A stretch of 64,000 bases of DNA from Bolinopsis microptera (Eukaryota > Ctenophora > Tentaculata > Lobata > Bolinopsidae): NCBI RefSeq assembly GCF_026151205.1, contig NC_087078.1, positions 7,518,675 to 7,582,674 of the forward strand, written 5' to 3'. Within the stretch, counting starts at the first letter, position 1, and every line of letters starts with the position of its first letter. The position numbers were made by a program, and so were the translations under genes. Under the pieces are notes generated by a model. The model was given only the letters and a program-made list of their open reading frames with translations, was not told where the DNA came from and did no database searches. Below, piece after piece: positions 1 to 16,938 of the stretch.

Positions 1-822
1 AATATCTAGGTATCTCAATGATTCTTTATAAAAATTCGGAAGTTGACCAATATTCAACCTAAATTTATAGATTTAATCTAAATTCTAACAAATAAATGCA
101 GTCTTACACTTTTCGTATCACTTATTATATGTTTTAAATAATCCCCTCCAAGTCTTACAATTTCGTATCACTTATATGTTTTAAATAATCCCCCTCCAAG
201 TCTTAAACTTGTTTGTATACAGTATAACGAATCAAAAAGTAAAAAAATCATTATGTGGAAATAAAAGTCCTCGCAGTTAAGCTTCTTGATTTGATTGGAT
301 ATTCGGAGCTTCACCAAAGTGAAACCTTTCTTTTATTGATAAAAATGATTTGATGTTAAACTTAGGAACGTGAGTACCCCCTTCGGATAATAATCTCTTC
401 TTAATAAACTGGCGTGGACTAATGTTTAAAACTTGATGTTTAAATTCAGGACCTATAAATAGGAGTATATCATAATAATATGATAATATTATTATCAAGT
501 CTGAGAAAAGTATACATATGCGACTGTAGTATGTAACTCTATCATTTGTTAGGCCTAAACACGAAGTTCTCATGGTAAACTTTTGTCATGGGTCAGCTGG
601 TCCAACAGCAGCTGCACTACGATCTAACAATTCAGTACTTTAAATAATGTTTAATTCAATAAACCCGCATTCAATCAAACCTAAGTAGCCCTTTAGTTTA
701 GGTGATGTCGAGTTTACCGTTATTTAACGTTTTGACAAAGTTAGCGGCATACTTGAAGGACAAAATAGATAAATTAATAACAAATTATGGTGCACATAGA
801 ACTGCCTATTAAGTATTAATAG
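1..822. other. AT-rich non-coding stretch
   Basis: I see no convincing gene. The one structure is a direct duplication of about 50 bp at 101-202: a segment with TTTCGTATCACTTAT followed by ATGTTTTAAATAATCC occurs twice, with small indels. The short reading frames here show no recognisable domain. Confidence 0.5.
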
Positions 823-1326
823 TTTGGGCTGTAGCCAAGTTTTGTGCTGTAGCCAAGGTTTGTGCTGTAGACAAGGTTTGGGCTGTAGTTAGGGTTTGGG
901 CTGTAGCCAAGGTTTGGGCTGTAGCCAAGGTTTGGGCTGTAGCCAAGTTTGGGCTGTAGTTAGGGTTTGGGATGTAGCCAAGGTTTGGGCTATAGCCAAG
1001 GTTTGGGCTGTAGCCAAGGTTTGGGCTGTAGCCAAGGTTTGGGCTATAGCCAAGGTTTGGGCTGTAGCCAAGGTTTGGGCTGTAGCCAAGGTTTGTGCTG
1101 TAGACAAGGTTTGGGCTGTAGCCAAGGTTTGGGCTGTAGCCAAGGTTTGGGCTGTAGCCAAGTTTGGGCTGTAGTTAGGGTTTGGGCTGTAGCCAAGGTT
1201 TGGGCTGTAGCCAAGGTTTGGGCTGTAGCCAAGTTTGGGCTGTAGTTAGGGCTTGGGATGTAGCCAAGGTTTGGGCTGTAGTTAAGGTTTGGGATGTAGC
1301 CAAGGTTTGGGCTGTAGCAAAGGTTT
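823..1326. repeat. 18-bp minisatellite (about 28 units)
   Basis: Tandem array with consensus GGGCTGTAGCCAAGGTTT. Some units carry GTAGTTAGGG instead of GTAGCCAAGG, and some are 17 bp because one G is lost. The 17-bp unit followed by the TTAGGG-containing variant recurs near 941, 1157 and 1227, so there is some higher-order structure. The period is divisible by 3, so every frame is open without being coding. The array has no telomeric repeat proper. Confidence 0.95.
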
Positions 1327-2545
1327 CAACTGACTACAGAGGCCTGAGCCCATTAAATATACACCATCTCATTACATATTCACTCAATAAATGTGTTGTG
1401 ATTGGTTTAAAACTTGATACAACTCCTGACGTTAGCGCATCTTTTAACAACCGCTATTAAAAGTACACTAATCAGAGATCTAATCATTTCCTGATGCAGT
1501 TCGTACGTGATTAACGTACTAATGACTAGTTACATACTAAAGTATTGTTTATAAGACTCTTAATACACTATACATCTTAATGGAAAGCGGAGGCATCAGT
1601 TTATCCCATTAATAGCAGCATTACAGCAAACCACGTACATTGAACAGGACATCTTCACAAACGGAACGAAGGGACAGAGTACTTTACAACATTCACTTAT
1701 CCACTTAACTACAAAACAAACTACAAAACAAAAGAGGCAAACTGATAAAACACACCATAGTCACTGTCTTTGTAGTAGCGGCAGGTACATTCACAACGTA
1801 CCTCAAGGCTCAGTGTTAATCACGAACATCACATACGAACATAGCTAATTATAGATCACGAATAGCTGGTACAGGCTAGTGATCGGGGTATCAATAAATT
1901 CGATGGTCTTGTTATAGGTACCGCCCGTATTTACACTTAGAATCGAGTTGGAGAATTAGCCATATCATTTTCGGTAGGTAAACCACGCATACATATTATT
2001 ATCAAGACATCAGAATACGTGATATAGGGACGTAACCATTAATTGTTCTGGTGTTCAACATTCAACATTAATTTCGTGTTACACTCATACAGTTTCAATC
2101 TACTCGGGTTACCAAGACTCATTCGTTTATCGCTTACAAACAGCAAAGCAAGCACTCAGCACATTTGCTGTCCCGTGCTCACGTTTGAAGCAGCAGATCA
2201 AAAGAATAAAAGAACAATGCAAGTACGTCAGAAACAGATACGGATAATTGTAGACTGTGGCAAAATTTAATTATCAACCGCAAAATAGTGGAAAGAAACA
2301 TTCTGCAGAAGACTAATGGGTAAGCAAATCTGTACAACAATCTTCTTGGATATAAGCAGACATAAGGAGCAATCTTACAGAGCACACAGCTATGTATATG
2401 CTATATTAAATTCTTACCGCGAGCGTGACTCTCGCCTAAAATATGATTTCCCAGAAATCCTGGACGTCACGCACGCGATTCGCAGAAACTTGCAACTTCA
2501 ATGATTCAGCATGCCATATATATTATAGCAGGTCGCAACATTGAG
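1327..2545. other. No gene recognised
   Basis: AT-rich sequence with short open frames only. I see no splice-supported exon, RNA gene or clear repeat. Confidence 0.4.
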
Positions 2546-2640
2546 TTGTCACGTGTCCCTGTAAATACAGTCACGTGGGTCGTTACGCAGCCAATGATCG
2601 CGCGTATGTAGCCTCACGTGGGCTGCCCAAGCCACTGCGA
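2546..2640. promoter_or_regulatory. E-box (CACGTG) cluster with CCAAT box
   Basis: Three CACGTG palindromes at 2550-2555, 2572-2577 and 2615-2620, plus a CCAAT at 2591-2595 and CpG-containing sequence, lie within 75 bp just before the long (CT)n tract. CACGTG is the classic bHLH-zip site. The clustering suggests a promoter or enhancer, but no gene is recognised on either side, so the role is inferred only. Confidence 0.3.
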
Positions 2641-2774
2641 GATGTGCATCACGAAATGAACCGCACATGGGTAAAACAATTAGCGTAATGTGGCTGGTCG
2701 TGGCCATTTTATTGTCACGAACAACTCGGATATCACGCACGGGCTGTTATATAGGCCTGACTAAGCCGGTGCTT

Positions 2775-7920
<5,146 letters not shown>

Positions 7921-7986
7921 GGGAAGTATCTGTGCAACCCCACAACCAAGTCTACTCTTGGTTTTAGGGCTGCACAGATACTGCCC
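7921..7986 (+). ncRNA. Candidate hairpin, miRNA-precursor-like
   Basis: Two arms of about 26 nt starting AGTATCTGTGCA and ending TGCACAGATACT pair with about three internal mismatches around a 6-nt loop (TCTACT, 7951-7956). The outer GGG/CCC ends extend the stem to about 30 bp. The length and few bulges resemble a short pre-miRNA, but the loop is small and the other strand folds equally well. It could instead be a small MITE. Confidence 0.3.
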
Positions 7987-10900
7987 CACTCAATTCCCAA
8001 TCCAAAACTGGACACCTTTTAGGTTACATAACTCAATGCACTCAATGATGGTAGCCATAAAGCACATCACTCCATTTGTATCCTTTAACACACTATGATT
8101 TATTAAAACATTGTTACAGGCATTATTACTCAAATTTCTATTAAAATGAAACTGTAACCTTGCAGTGCAGAGTATGAATCAACCCCGAAATGTTGCTATT
8201 TAACAATTAACATAGCAATTAGAAAGATAGATTATTGTGTTTATCCTTAGAATTCTATTAGTTGTATAATGTAAAACCGGTATAGTGTTGGAATTGTTCT
8301 CTGAATTTTGTAAAATTGATCCAGAAGATCAGAAAGGGATGCACTTATGCATCAAAATGTTATGTATCCCAAATTTCTTGTTCCCAAGGTATTACATTTT
8401 TCACTCAGTGAGTGTTTCTGATTAAAGTATGAGTGTTGGGTGTTTGTCATGTAATGTAGGGCTGATCAGTGGTCAGTTATTTTGATTGATAATTAACTGT
8501 GACATAATGGGACTGTTGAAAAGCACTGCGCTATTTCTATTCCGTTTGGCTCTGCTAGTTGCGCTTGACCACGCGCTACATGTACGTCATATCATTGATC
8601 ATGTTTTTATTTGTTTAGATACAAGCTTGTCACGTTTGGCCATCATAATTAAAGTGAAGTAAATAATTCAGTATCTTAATTAGGTGGCTGCATTTTGTTT
8701 TGAGTTTAGTAGGTCCTAGTATTTATCCCTATGCAGTCACTCAGATAAGTTTTATACCAGGACACTTCAACAAAAACACATATTCTGCCCACAATAAGGG
8801 GCCATAATTGTTTCAATTATGCAAATGTATAGGATTATTATTATCATTACCTTGATGCAGTTATCTGTGCACATATGAATAGTCCAAATATACATTTTTT
8901 TAAAAATTGTGCATAAAAAGCGGCCACTTTGTTGATTTTATTTGGATTCGATCTAAGTACCACTGATCTGATATTATTTTCATTGTCGGGCTGAAATAAA
9001 ACTTGTGAAAATTCCAAGAATGCACTGAGCACATTTATGCGCATTGCTAAGCATCTGGCTAATTCAATACTGCAACTGGCTAATGTATAATTGAGATAAT
9101 TAACATGACCTTTATTCAGATGACGGTAAGATGATTTCGATGATGTCAAAACCGTTGGAGAGATGGATGCCTCATCTACCCCTGGTTGGCTCACAATACA
9201 TATGATTATTCTGTTTGATATTTTTTCCTCCTCTCCAATCATTGTTGGTCTTCAGCTGTATGAGGTAATTTATTTCAAACAACTAAGCCTGATGCAAATG
9301 ATGTTAAATATTATTAAGATCTGTCTTTCTTGTATGATCACATAATTCCGTGTTCTTGATGGAAGGCCACATGCACTGTTTTCAAACTTTAAAACAACGA
9401 CCAAGCACTGTGTTGTTTTTGTTCTAATCATGATCAGTTTATAGTTATCTTCTGATCTATTTAATTTGAAGGTTTTTAAATGAGCATGTGCTTCGTTACT
9501 TTTAGGATAAACTTACTTGTCGCTAGCTGCTGTAATGGCTACATTGTTATTTGTTGTGCTAATGATACCAAAATCGTAGAATAGAGAGAGAGAGAGAGAT
9601 TGTGCTGACTGAAATAGTGGTGACTGGAGAACTCAGAAATACAAATCTGTGCAACATCTTAAAATTCCTAGTTTGATAGCCCTTACAACTCCCTCTGACA
9701 CACACCGTTTGGTAAGTACTGTAATACTATTTTAAATAGTCCTTAGATAAAGAGATATTGGTAATATTTTACCGGGGGAGGAGGGGGACCCCGGGATCAG
9801 GTACTGAGTACTGTTAACTGTACGTGACGTTGGGGTGATGTGTCATATATTCTTCCAAAACACAGTTAGTACTTTTGTACTAAGTGGTGGATCTGCTGCT
9901 CATTTCCCAGAAAAACAGTTTGTACTGTATGCTACTAAATAGTGAGTCTTAGGTCTAATTTGCCCAAAAACAGTTAGTAAATTAAGATATAATTTATTAA
10001 ACAGAGTGCGATTGATCTTTTGTATAATTTTAAAAAGTGGCCTTTGGCTTTGTTGACTTTTCCGTTTGAGAAGGTGCAGTGTTTAATTTATTTTAAAATG
10101 TATTTCAACTACTGGTTCTTAAATGATGTGTGATATGTATAGTACACATTACATACATGCCATGTGTGTAATTGTAATCTGTAAACATGTGGGCGTGTGT
10201 TAGTGTATGTTTTTAATTAAGCATAGATATCTCAACTGTTAGTTTCATTGTTTACATTCAATATCGGATCCTTTTAAAACTAAAAAGTCATATTTAATGA
10301 GCTGTTTAAAGCAATTTCTGGGTGGGTATCTTATTTTATAAACCAAGACATAGTACAGTGATTTCTCAACAGTTAGTACCACAAAAGCCGGTAAAAGGGG
10401 GTGGGTGTCTTAATTATTATCCTAAAAACAGTTAATACATGATCCCTTACCCCCGGCCCCCCGGCCCCCCCCCCCCGGCCCTCTTGATGTGGTATCTCCT
10501 CTATTTCAGAAGTCTTGGCCCAGATTTCTCTGGTCTACTAGACGTGGAGCACAGGTGTAAGTCTACTTCAAATGTTTGTTGAGAGTGTCGGTTGAGTGTT
10601 AGCAAATAACTCTTTCCAACGTAGATTGATGGCCATTGCAGAAATATTCTCCTGTACCGTAGCGAGTAGATCATCTTTTGCTTTCTTGGACCAAGACTGA
10701 GTGCTGTGTTGTGAGTGTGAGTAGAAATGGTGACCTTTCCTCTTCGGGGGCGGGGGAGGAGTGGTAGTGAAATGTTGATGGGGAAGCGGGAGAAGTAGAG
10801 AGGGAGTTGTGGAGTATTTTGTGGAGCGGTTTGAGGAACAAACTAAATAACCTTCGAATAGATTTCGTAATTCCTGCTAGCATTGTACAAAATTTCAGGG

Positions 10901-11880
10901 ATTAAATCCTGAAAAGTAGCGAATAGTATTGCCGATCAGGCCAGGACCATGTAAAAGTGTAACATTCCTTCTCCGAGAACAAATGTAAGTTGAAGCAAAA
11001 TTACTATTGCCAATTATTTGCCAATGCTGATGAAAAAATGTTATTAAGATTTAGAAAGTTCCGAGATTATTATCTATCATACAATTTTGACACAACTCAC
11101 GACTTGCTGAGGTTATGTTTCAAATTCGTTTCACATTATTAATCTTTGACAGGGAGTTAATTCTGCCACAAAAGAAAAGAATGAACTGATGAACTCGTTC
11201 ACACTACCCCTCGCTCTTCAACTGTTGGAGAAAACTTCCTTCTATCGCTGCTCGCAACACAGCAGAACTTGGTTTAATTCTGTGCGCTAAAATTTTGCAA
11301 ACGAGGCCTAAAATACTGTTATGTAGGATAGACTGTTATGTAGGATAGACGGAATCGTTTCAGTAACTTTCTTGATCATCTTTAGAAACTCTTTCAACAA
11401 CATTGATAAAGTCCAGTTTGCCTGCTGAAATTTCAGAATCTTGCTCTACTTTACGGAAGGCGCGAATGTAAAATCTATGAATTGTAAAAAAAGCAATCAA
11501 TGTCAGTTAAGAGTTAAAATTTGAATATGCATGATATGGTCGGTCGAATATAATATAATGAATTGATCCAAAGCCAGCAGGCTTTTCGCACTGGCCAGTA
11601 TTGCTTTTTGAAGGTAAACGCTACAATGCTCATCAAGGAGCAAATCCTGGTTCGCGTAACCAATATCAAACGCATCATGGAATCCATTTTCTGAGATAGG
11701 ATTCACATTTAATCATCAAAACTCTTCTTACTGATTGTTCAACAGAATGAGAGTAAGTAGTGGTAGTTTTGAATCATTTTCAGACTTTCAATATCGATGG
11801 GGTTTGAGAATAATTGGGCCTTGGGAACATATTTCCAATCCGGAGTTATGGCAAATTACGTGTTAGTAATAATGTCAATG
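7987..11880. other. No gene recognised
   Basis: Mostly AT-rich sequence. It contains a (GA)n run at about 9583-9599, a C-rich low-complexity patch at about 10449-10482 and a short GC-rich palindromic patch near 9774-9796. A 131-codon minus-strand frame at 8847-9242 has no recognisable motif and was not called. Confidence 0.4.
8525..8590. repeat. Dispersed GC-richer repeat, copy B
   Basis: Diverged copy of the 6101-6169 repeat in the same orientation. It shares CTGCGCTATTTCTAT, CCGTTTGGC and TACGTCAT. Confidence 0.5.
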
Positions 11881-11889
11881 ATTATATCT

Positions 11890-12500
11890 GTGTTCGTGTA
11901 TTAATCTAACTACTGACTTTATTTGTTTATCTCAATAAGATATTGTATTTAACTTATATTTATAAATAATATAGATAAAGCAAAAGCATTCGACCAGATG
12001 TGGGTTTGAGTCTGGCCAGGTGTTGAAATCTTCGAAATCTTTGAAATCGTAGAATTTAACCCCTGGTCAGACTCGAACCCACACTGAGTTTACATATTGC
12101 TTGTGTCAATATATAGAATTGGTCTTTTGCTGTCATGACCGAGCCATTGTGGTAACTGGTCGTTTTGATACTATGTGTTATTATATTGTGCTACAATGCA
12201 CTATTCGATCAAACTGATAACATTTTCAATTGTTATATTGTTAAGATTGGCGTTCAAAATTGCACGCGAATGTATTACAATAACACAGAAACATCGTCTT
12301 TGATCATCTCTATCTCTAAACCATTCTGTCGTGCCATTCTGGAAATTTGCACACATAAAGCTAAGATGATGTCCAATATATTCTGAGTTTTCTGGGAGGG
12401 CTAATAATGAGGTTCTCTTGCAGTGGTCTGTCGAAAACTGATTACTTTACGCACATTTTATAGTCAACTTTATTACGTGTCAGTACTCAGTAATAAAGTG
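11890..12500 (-). repeat. Tandem repeat copy 1 with tRNA-like hairpin
   Basis: First of two neighbouring copies of a unit of about 600 bp. Near its start, 11999-12030 and 12053-12084 form an imperfect inverted repeat. Read on the minus strand, the unit has an A-box-like TGGCTCGGTCATGA and, about 60 bases on, a B-box-like GGGTTCGAGTC, as in tRNA-derived SINEs. The rest of the unit is about 75-85% like copy 2 by eye. Probably a SINE-like or tRNA-derived element in tandem. Confidence 0.5.
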
Positions 12501-12517
12501 AATGATGGAGTATTATA

Positions 12518-13090
12518 TTTGTGGTAGTGTTTTAATCTAACTAATAACCTAATTTGTTTATCTCAATGATATCTTATATTTATAAACTTAATGGATAAAG
12601 CAAAAACATTAAGCTGGATGTGGGTTCGAATCTCACCGGGATTTGAAATCGAAGATTTCAACCCCCGGTGAGAATCGAACCCACATCCAGCTTACTACTC
12701 ACATTGAAAGCATCCAAACAGTCCACTGATCTCATGATCGAGCTATTGTGGTAACTAATCTTTCTAATACTATGTGTTATTATATTCTGTTACAATGCAC
12801 TATTCTATCAAATCTCTAATATTTTCAATGCTTACAATTGGCGTTCAATGCTTACATCTTACAATTGGCGTTAAAAATTGCACGCGAATGTATTAAAATA
12901 ACACAGAAACATCGTGTTTGATCATCTCTATCTCGAAACCATCTTGTCGAGCCATTCTGAAAATTTGCACACATAAAGTTGAGATGATTTCCAATATATT
13001 CTCAGTTTTCTGGGTAGGATAAAAATGAAGTTCTCTTGCAGTGGTCTGTCGAAAACTGATTACTTTACGCACATTTGATAGTCAACTTCA
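12518..13090 (-). repeat. Tandem repeat copy 2 with tRNA-like hairpin
   Basis: Second copy of the unit. Its palindrome is nearly perfect: 12611-12650 pairs with 12654-12693 over about 40 bp with a 3-nt loop. On the minus strand a D-arm-like CTC...GAG follows TAGCTCGATC, and a T-arm-like GTGGG-TTCGATT-CTCAC follows about 60 bases later. No matching acceptor stem is seen, so this is not a normal tRNA gene. The downstream part carries a short internal duplication of the motif CAATTGGCGTT (12834-12872). Confidence 0.5.
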
Positions 13091-13895
13091 TCAAAAAGTT
13101 AACTGATAAAATTTATACTGGGATGCAGAACAAAGGATTCTCTTTAAAACTGAAACATGAACTAATGATATGCCAAGTAAAGATAGAGCTGGAAGCCAAT
13201 GGGAATCATGATGAAATATTTGCCTGGCAACACTCAGCGCGCGAAAAATCTCTAGTGCAATGCGCTTCCAGTGGTCCCATCGTGAATCGTATCCCGAACG
13301 AACGATTCTTACTTTAATTGAACGAATATTTTACCTAAATGATCACTCAACATAGTCAAGTTCTTCTTTTATATGTAATATTATACTCCTTTTCAATCAC
13401 GATTTTCTATAAAGTAATATTTGCAGCTAGTCCTAGACTCAAGATGGGTTGAGACCACTTTGATCTGCATTAAATCTGAAAGCTTCCGTTCTTTGCGTGA
13501 TGAACCTTGAGACGATGACCTAAAGGGTGATACAACAGTGAAGCAATTGCTAGTTGGTATTCACTATTCATGAATATTGAATACCGAATTGTTCCAACTT
13601 TTAATGAATATGTGTGACTTAGTGAATAAAATAGCAATAGAAAAGTTAAAGATGTTTTGTGGTCCTGTGTGTGGTTAAGTTAACAGCAAGATGAAAGGGA
13701 ATCTGGGGAAATATTTAAACGGTTCTGAAGAAAATAGCGATAATTGATAGTGGAGATCAAAGACAAGGTCGCAACTTTTAAAAATCTCGGACTTCAAAAG
13801 TAAATGATATATAGCATGTCTAGTGACGTATAGAATATTGCATAATCCCTAATAGTAGGTTATTTATCGTACGTGCTTTTCCCTTTACAATCATT
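13091..13895. other. No gene recognised
   Basis: Short frames only. A plus-strand frame at 13075-13317 has no recognisable domain and overlaps the end of the tandem repeat. Confidence 0.35.
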
Positions 13896-14474
13896 ATGCT
13901 GGTAATCGTTGGAATCTTTTATTTATGTCGTTGTCCGCCCGAATTTAACGGTGATAATTGTGTTTGTGACCAGTTACAAGGTTTACAGAATGAATATTGG
14001 ATACCAAATGTATGTCCCCAAAAAACATCACAGAAGTGCTCAGCACCTGGATGCAAGACTTGCCCGGTATTGTTCGATCTTGACTCTAAGATCATGGTCA
14101 ACGGCATGGAGCTTAATCTAGACGAATCCCTCACGTGCAAAGATAAGCACATTATTTACGTTGCACAATGCCAGCAGTGTAGGACTATTGAGGGATCTGA
14201 GGACACTTACTTTGGGCAGACGTTGACTCCATTCCACATTAGGCTCAATGGGCACCGGAACAAGTTCAACATTGACGACCGTGCCCTCTACGAGCACTCA
14301 GCCTTATCAATGCATTGTTACGATGTACACAAGGACACTTTCAGTTTTGACTGTTTCAAATTCGGGATTGTGAAAAAGACTAAACCTTCCCTATTAGATA
14401 GGGAAGAGGCTAGATTTTGTGCAAAGTTTAGAACTAATGTTTGGGGTTTAAATAGGATGGAAATTAAAAGATAG
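13896..14474 (+). CDS. GIY-YIG endonuclease ORF (Penelope-like element)
   Basis: A 192-codon frame. Its middle and C-terminal parts match the GIY-YIG endonuclease that follows the reverse transcriptase in Penelope-like retroelements. A zinc-knuckle-like C-x4-C-x2-C (CSAPGCKTC, about residues 49-57) comes first. The IY of 'IIYVAQC', the YFG of 'DTYFGQT', the Arg/His of 'IRLNGHR' and a downstream acidic 'DREEAR' follow in the expected order, so the catalytic residues look intact. No reverse transcriptase is visible upstream, so the element is 5'-truncated or the ORF stands alone. The first 20 or so residues may not be genuine coding sequence. No frameshift or stop breaks the domain. Confidence 0.7.
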   Translation: MLVIVGIFYLCRCPPEFNGDNCVCDQLQGLQNEYWIPNVCPQKTSQKCSAPGCKTCPVLFDLDSKIMVNGMELNLDESLTCKDKHIIYVAQCQQCRTIEGSEDTYFGQTLTPFHIRLNGHRNKFNIDDRALYEHSALSMHCYDVHKDTFSFDCFKFGIVKKTKPSLLDREEARFCAKFRTNVWGLNRMEIKR

Positions 14475-15394
14475 TTTTTTTGTGGTTTTTACCAATATCT
14501 GTAATTAATTAATTTTAACAATTTTGTGCCAATTTTGCGTCATTTTTCCTTATAAATTTTATCTACCACGTTATCAGTGAAACAATTTTATCGTATTCCA
14601 ATTGCTGATCGACTTTCATGATATTCTCTAATCATGACCTTTTTATAAATTTTTGAATCTCTTTGACTGAGTATTATGATTGATTTTATCTGACTAATTT
14701 ATTTCTTTTTTGTAGGCTCTAGCGATGTAATAAACGAAGTTTCCAAGCCAAATTTGTGTGTTTCCCTTCGTGTCCAAAATCAATCATATTGGATACCAAG
14801 GAACAGTATTGTTAGGAGATTGGCTTACTTCTAGGTAAAACGGATTGGCTTGCTTCTAGGTAAAACGGGAAAACGGAAGAAACTATCGACAGTCCTAATG
14901 ACGACTGAGAAAGATTGCTGACGTAGGTGAGACTACTAGCTACCTGAAAGAGAGAGACCTTGTGGCGGCTGGAAAATATTGCTGACGTAGGTGAAAGAAC
15001 TGATGAGTCCTGCGAAAGGGCAAAGTGTGTTGCCGCCCCAACAAGGGTTACGCACAGTAACAACGCTACAAGGAGTCCGATCAAAGGATGATCCATGATT
15101 AGAATGCACTACAAAACAACAAAACAGATATGTGGTTCCAGGACCTCCGATGAGGGGTATAGGATCAAAGGTCACACAGGATTAACAGCTTTAGAACCAT
15201 CGAGAATAATTGGAAAATCTTATAACCTTACAACGTGTTAGTAGTGTAGGATGCAGAGGCAACATGCAGGTGCGGGAATCACGCACCTAGCTAAACCAAT
15301 CACCAAACTTTTAGCCTTTAGGTACCATCAGGTTGGGTTATTCTTGAACAGGTTCGTGTAGTTTATATATACTAGCAGGAACCCGTCTACCCTA
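14475..15394. other. Possible 3' flank of the Penelope-like element
   Basis: Non-coding. 14819-14868 holds two copies of a segment with TTGGCTTACTTCTAGGTAAA, and 14908-14995 holds two copies of ATTGCTGACGTAGGTGA. These short direct repeats could belong to the element's long terminal repeat, but I could not define boundaries. Confidence 0.3.
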
Positions 15395-15462
15395 AAGTGG
15401 TGTCAAGACTCGAGAGACTAAAATAATTATTACCTATTTAATTTGCGTTTTTGACACCACTT
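15395..15462. repeat. 12-bp inverted repeat, 44-bp spacer
   Basis: AAGTGGTGTCAA at 15395-15406 is matched by its exact reverse complement at 15451-15462. Could be a short hairpin or the ends of a tiny element. Confidence 0.5.
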
Positions 15463-16248
15463 GGGAGTCCAAATTTTGGGCACTAAAATTCTTATTCCTT
15501 GGCCAATTTTTTACTTTTTCATGCTGATTTGAAGGCCATTAAAGCATTTGACCCAGTCAAAAAAGTTTCAGTTGTATATCTTTTACGGTTTTTGCGGAAA
15601 GTCGCGTTAAAGTTGATGCCATGGTGTCAGTAAAATGGCACGGAACCATATATATCGTCTCGCTTTATATATAGTAAGATAGTATAGTAGTATTATATAT
15701 AAACTTTGCCTTACACGATTGTTGAGTTTAACATAATAAATTATTCTTAAGGTTAATGTTTTACACCGAGTTCCGTGACAATTCAGTATGTGTAATTTAC
15801 AATTAAATGGGCAGGATGACTGGAGCTTCTTGGGCTGTTAATGAACAGAATTGAGGGGAGTATTCAATATAGTAATTTACAACACTATTCTAACACATAG
15901 TGTTTATAAAATGAAACGCGTAACAAACTATAAAATAATCTAACTATGACTATAACTCTTCCATATCTAATTGTGACTCAATCTGTTGAGTGTTGAGGGA
16001 TAGCAGTGCGACATCAAGCACACCCTGGTAGTCTGATCTGTTGCCAGGATCTCCAAGCGGTGCAAATAAAGAGATGTTACAGGGGTTCCACTGGAGGCTG
16101 GAGCAAGTCTGGCGGATCACCAGGGGTGTACGCGCCCAGAGAGCACACGGGGTGCGAGATAAAGAAGGACATCTTTAGTGATGCAAAAGAATTGAGGATG
16201 CTGTAGGACGAAGATAAATAACCTGCCCAATTCCCTGAGCATATCTAA
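15463..16248. other. No intact gene; possible retroelement remnant at right
   Basis: The left part is AT-rich without features. A plus-strand frame at 16006-16206 lies just before the reverse-transcriptase remnant and may belong to the same dead element, but I cannot align it to a domain. Confidence 0.3.
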
Positions 16249-16428
16249 AGCACTGCTGAGAGGCTGGATACTATAGGTTGGTCAGATAGCTCCAAACATG
16301 TTATACTGGTTGAACTGACGTGCGGTGATGAGAATAACTTCAGTGAACAAGTGACTAAGTGGAAAGGAAAGAAAACCGATATATTAGAGAGCCAGTTGCC
16401 GGGATCATCAGCTGTGACTGGACGGTGA
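16249..16428 (+). pseudogene. Degraded non-LTR retrotransposon tail (RT C-terminus)
   Basis: A plus-strand frame of about 60 codons encodes 'GWSDSSKHVILVELTCGDEN' followed by a Lys-rich stretch. This resembles the region downstream of the reverse transcriptase in animal non-LTR retrotransposons, where a 'vLVELTvpwe...' strand is followed by 'KxxKY'. Stops bound it on both sides (TAA at 16246, TGA at 16426), so it is a fragment. A later part of the same kind of protein lies in the minus-strand fragment at 29615-29956. Confidence 0.45.
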
Positions 16429-16938
16429 ATCTCTTTACAGTGGAGGTTGGTTGGAGAGGTTAATGAGTTTTGGAAGAAATTGCTGTTGAAAGACATACAG
16501 TTTTAAGGTTATTATTGTTTTGGTTATTATTGTTTTGGTTTTCTGTAGTAACCGAGATAATCGACATGCTTTTAACGGACAAACAACTAAAATCAGAGCG
16601 CAAACTTGTCTAAATGGTAAATATCCAAATGTCGATTTAACCAAGTTTCTCTTTAATGTAATACACATCATCTTAACCATAATTTACCATATAAGGGAAT
16701 ATTTAATGCACTGCAGTTATAATCAAGATAGAGAGTGAACACTTTGATCTCCCGAAAGCAAATGGCAGAACCTCTAATACTTTTGCCAGACACTTAATGT
16801 AGCGCTATCTCTTGGAGAAGTTAAAAAAGTTAAAAAAGTACAAAATTCGAACAAAGATATTGTAGTTGAAATGCACGAACAACTGCGCAAAACGATACAA
16901 AGATTTGCTTGATATAGCATGTCATGTCACGAGGGTTA

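Noticed and set aside
889-1245. Frames of the type MATAQTLATAQTL
   Set aside because: The 18-bp repeat unit is divisible by 3, so frames stay open by construction.
8847-9242. 131-codon minus-strand frame as a gene
   Set aside because: No recognisable domain, low-complexity AT-rich codons, and no splice or homology support.
10671-10883. 70-codon minus-strand Ser/Pro-rich frame
   Set aside because: Biased composition from a purine-rich stretch, with no domain.
12053-12084. Functional tRNA gene at the hairpin repeats
   Set aside because: T-arm and D-arm-like elements exist on the minus strand, but no acceptor stem pairing or clear anticodon arm is visible.
15006-15045. Hammerhead-ribozyme-like core CTGATGAG...CGAAA downstream of the Penelope-type ORF
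   Set aside because: The sequence CTGATGAGTCCTGCGAAA has the two core boxes, but stem II would have a single base pair and the NUH cleavage site after stem III is missing.
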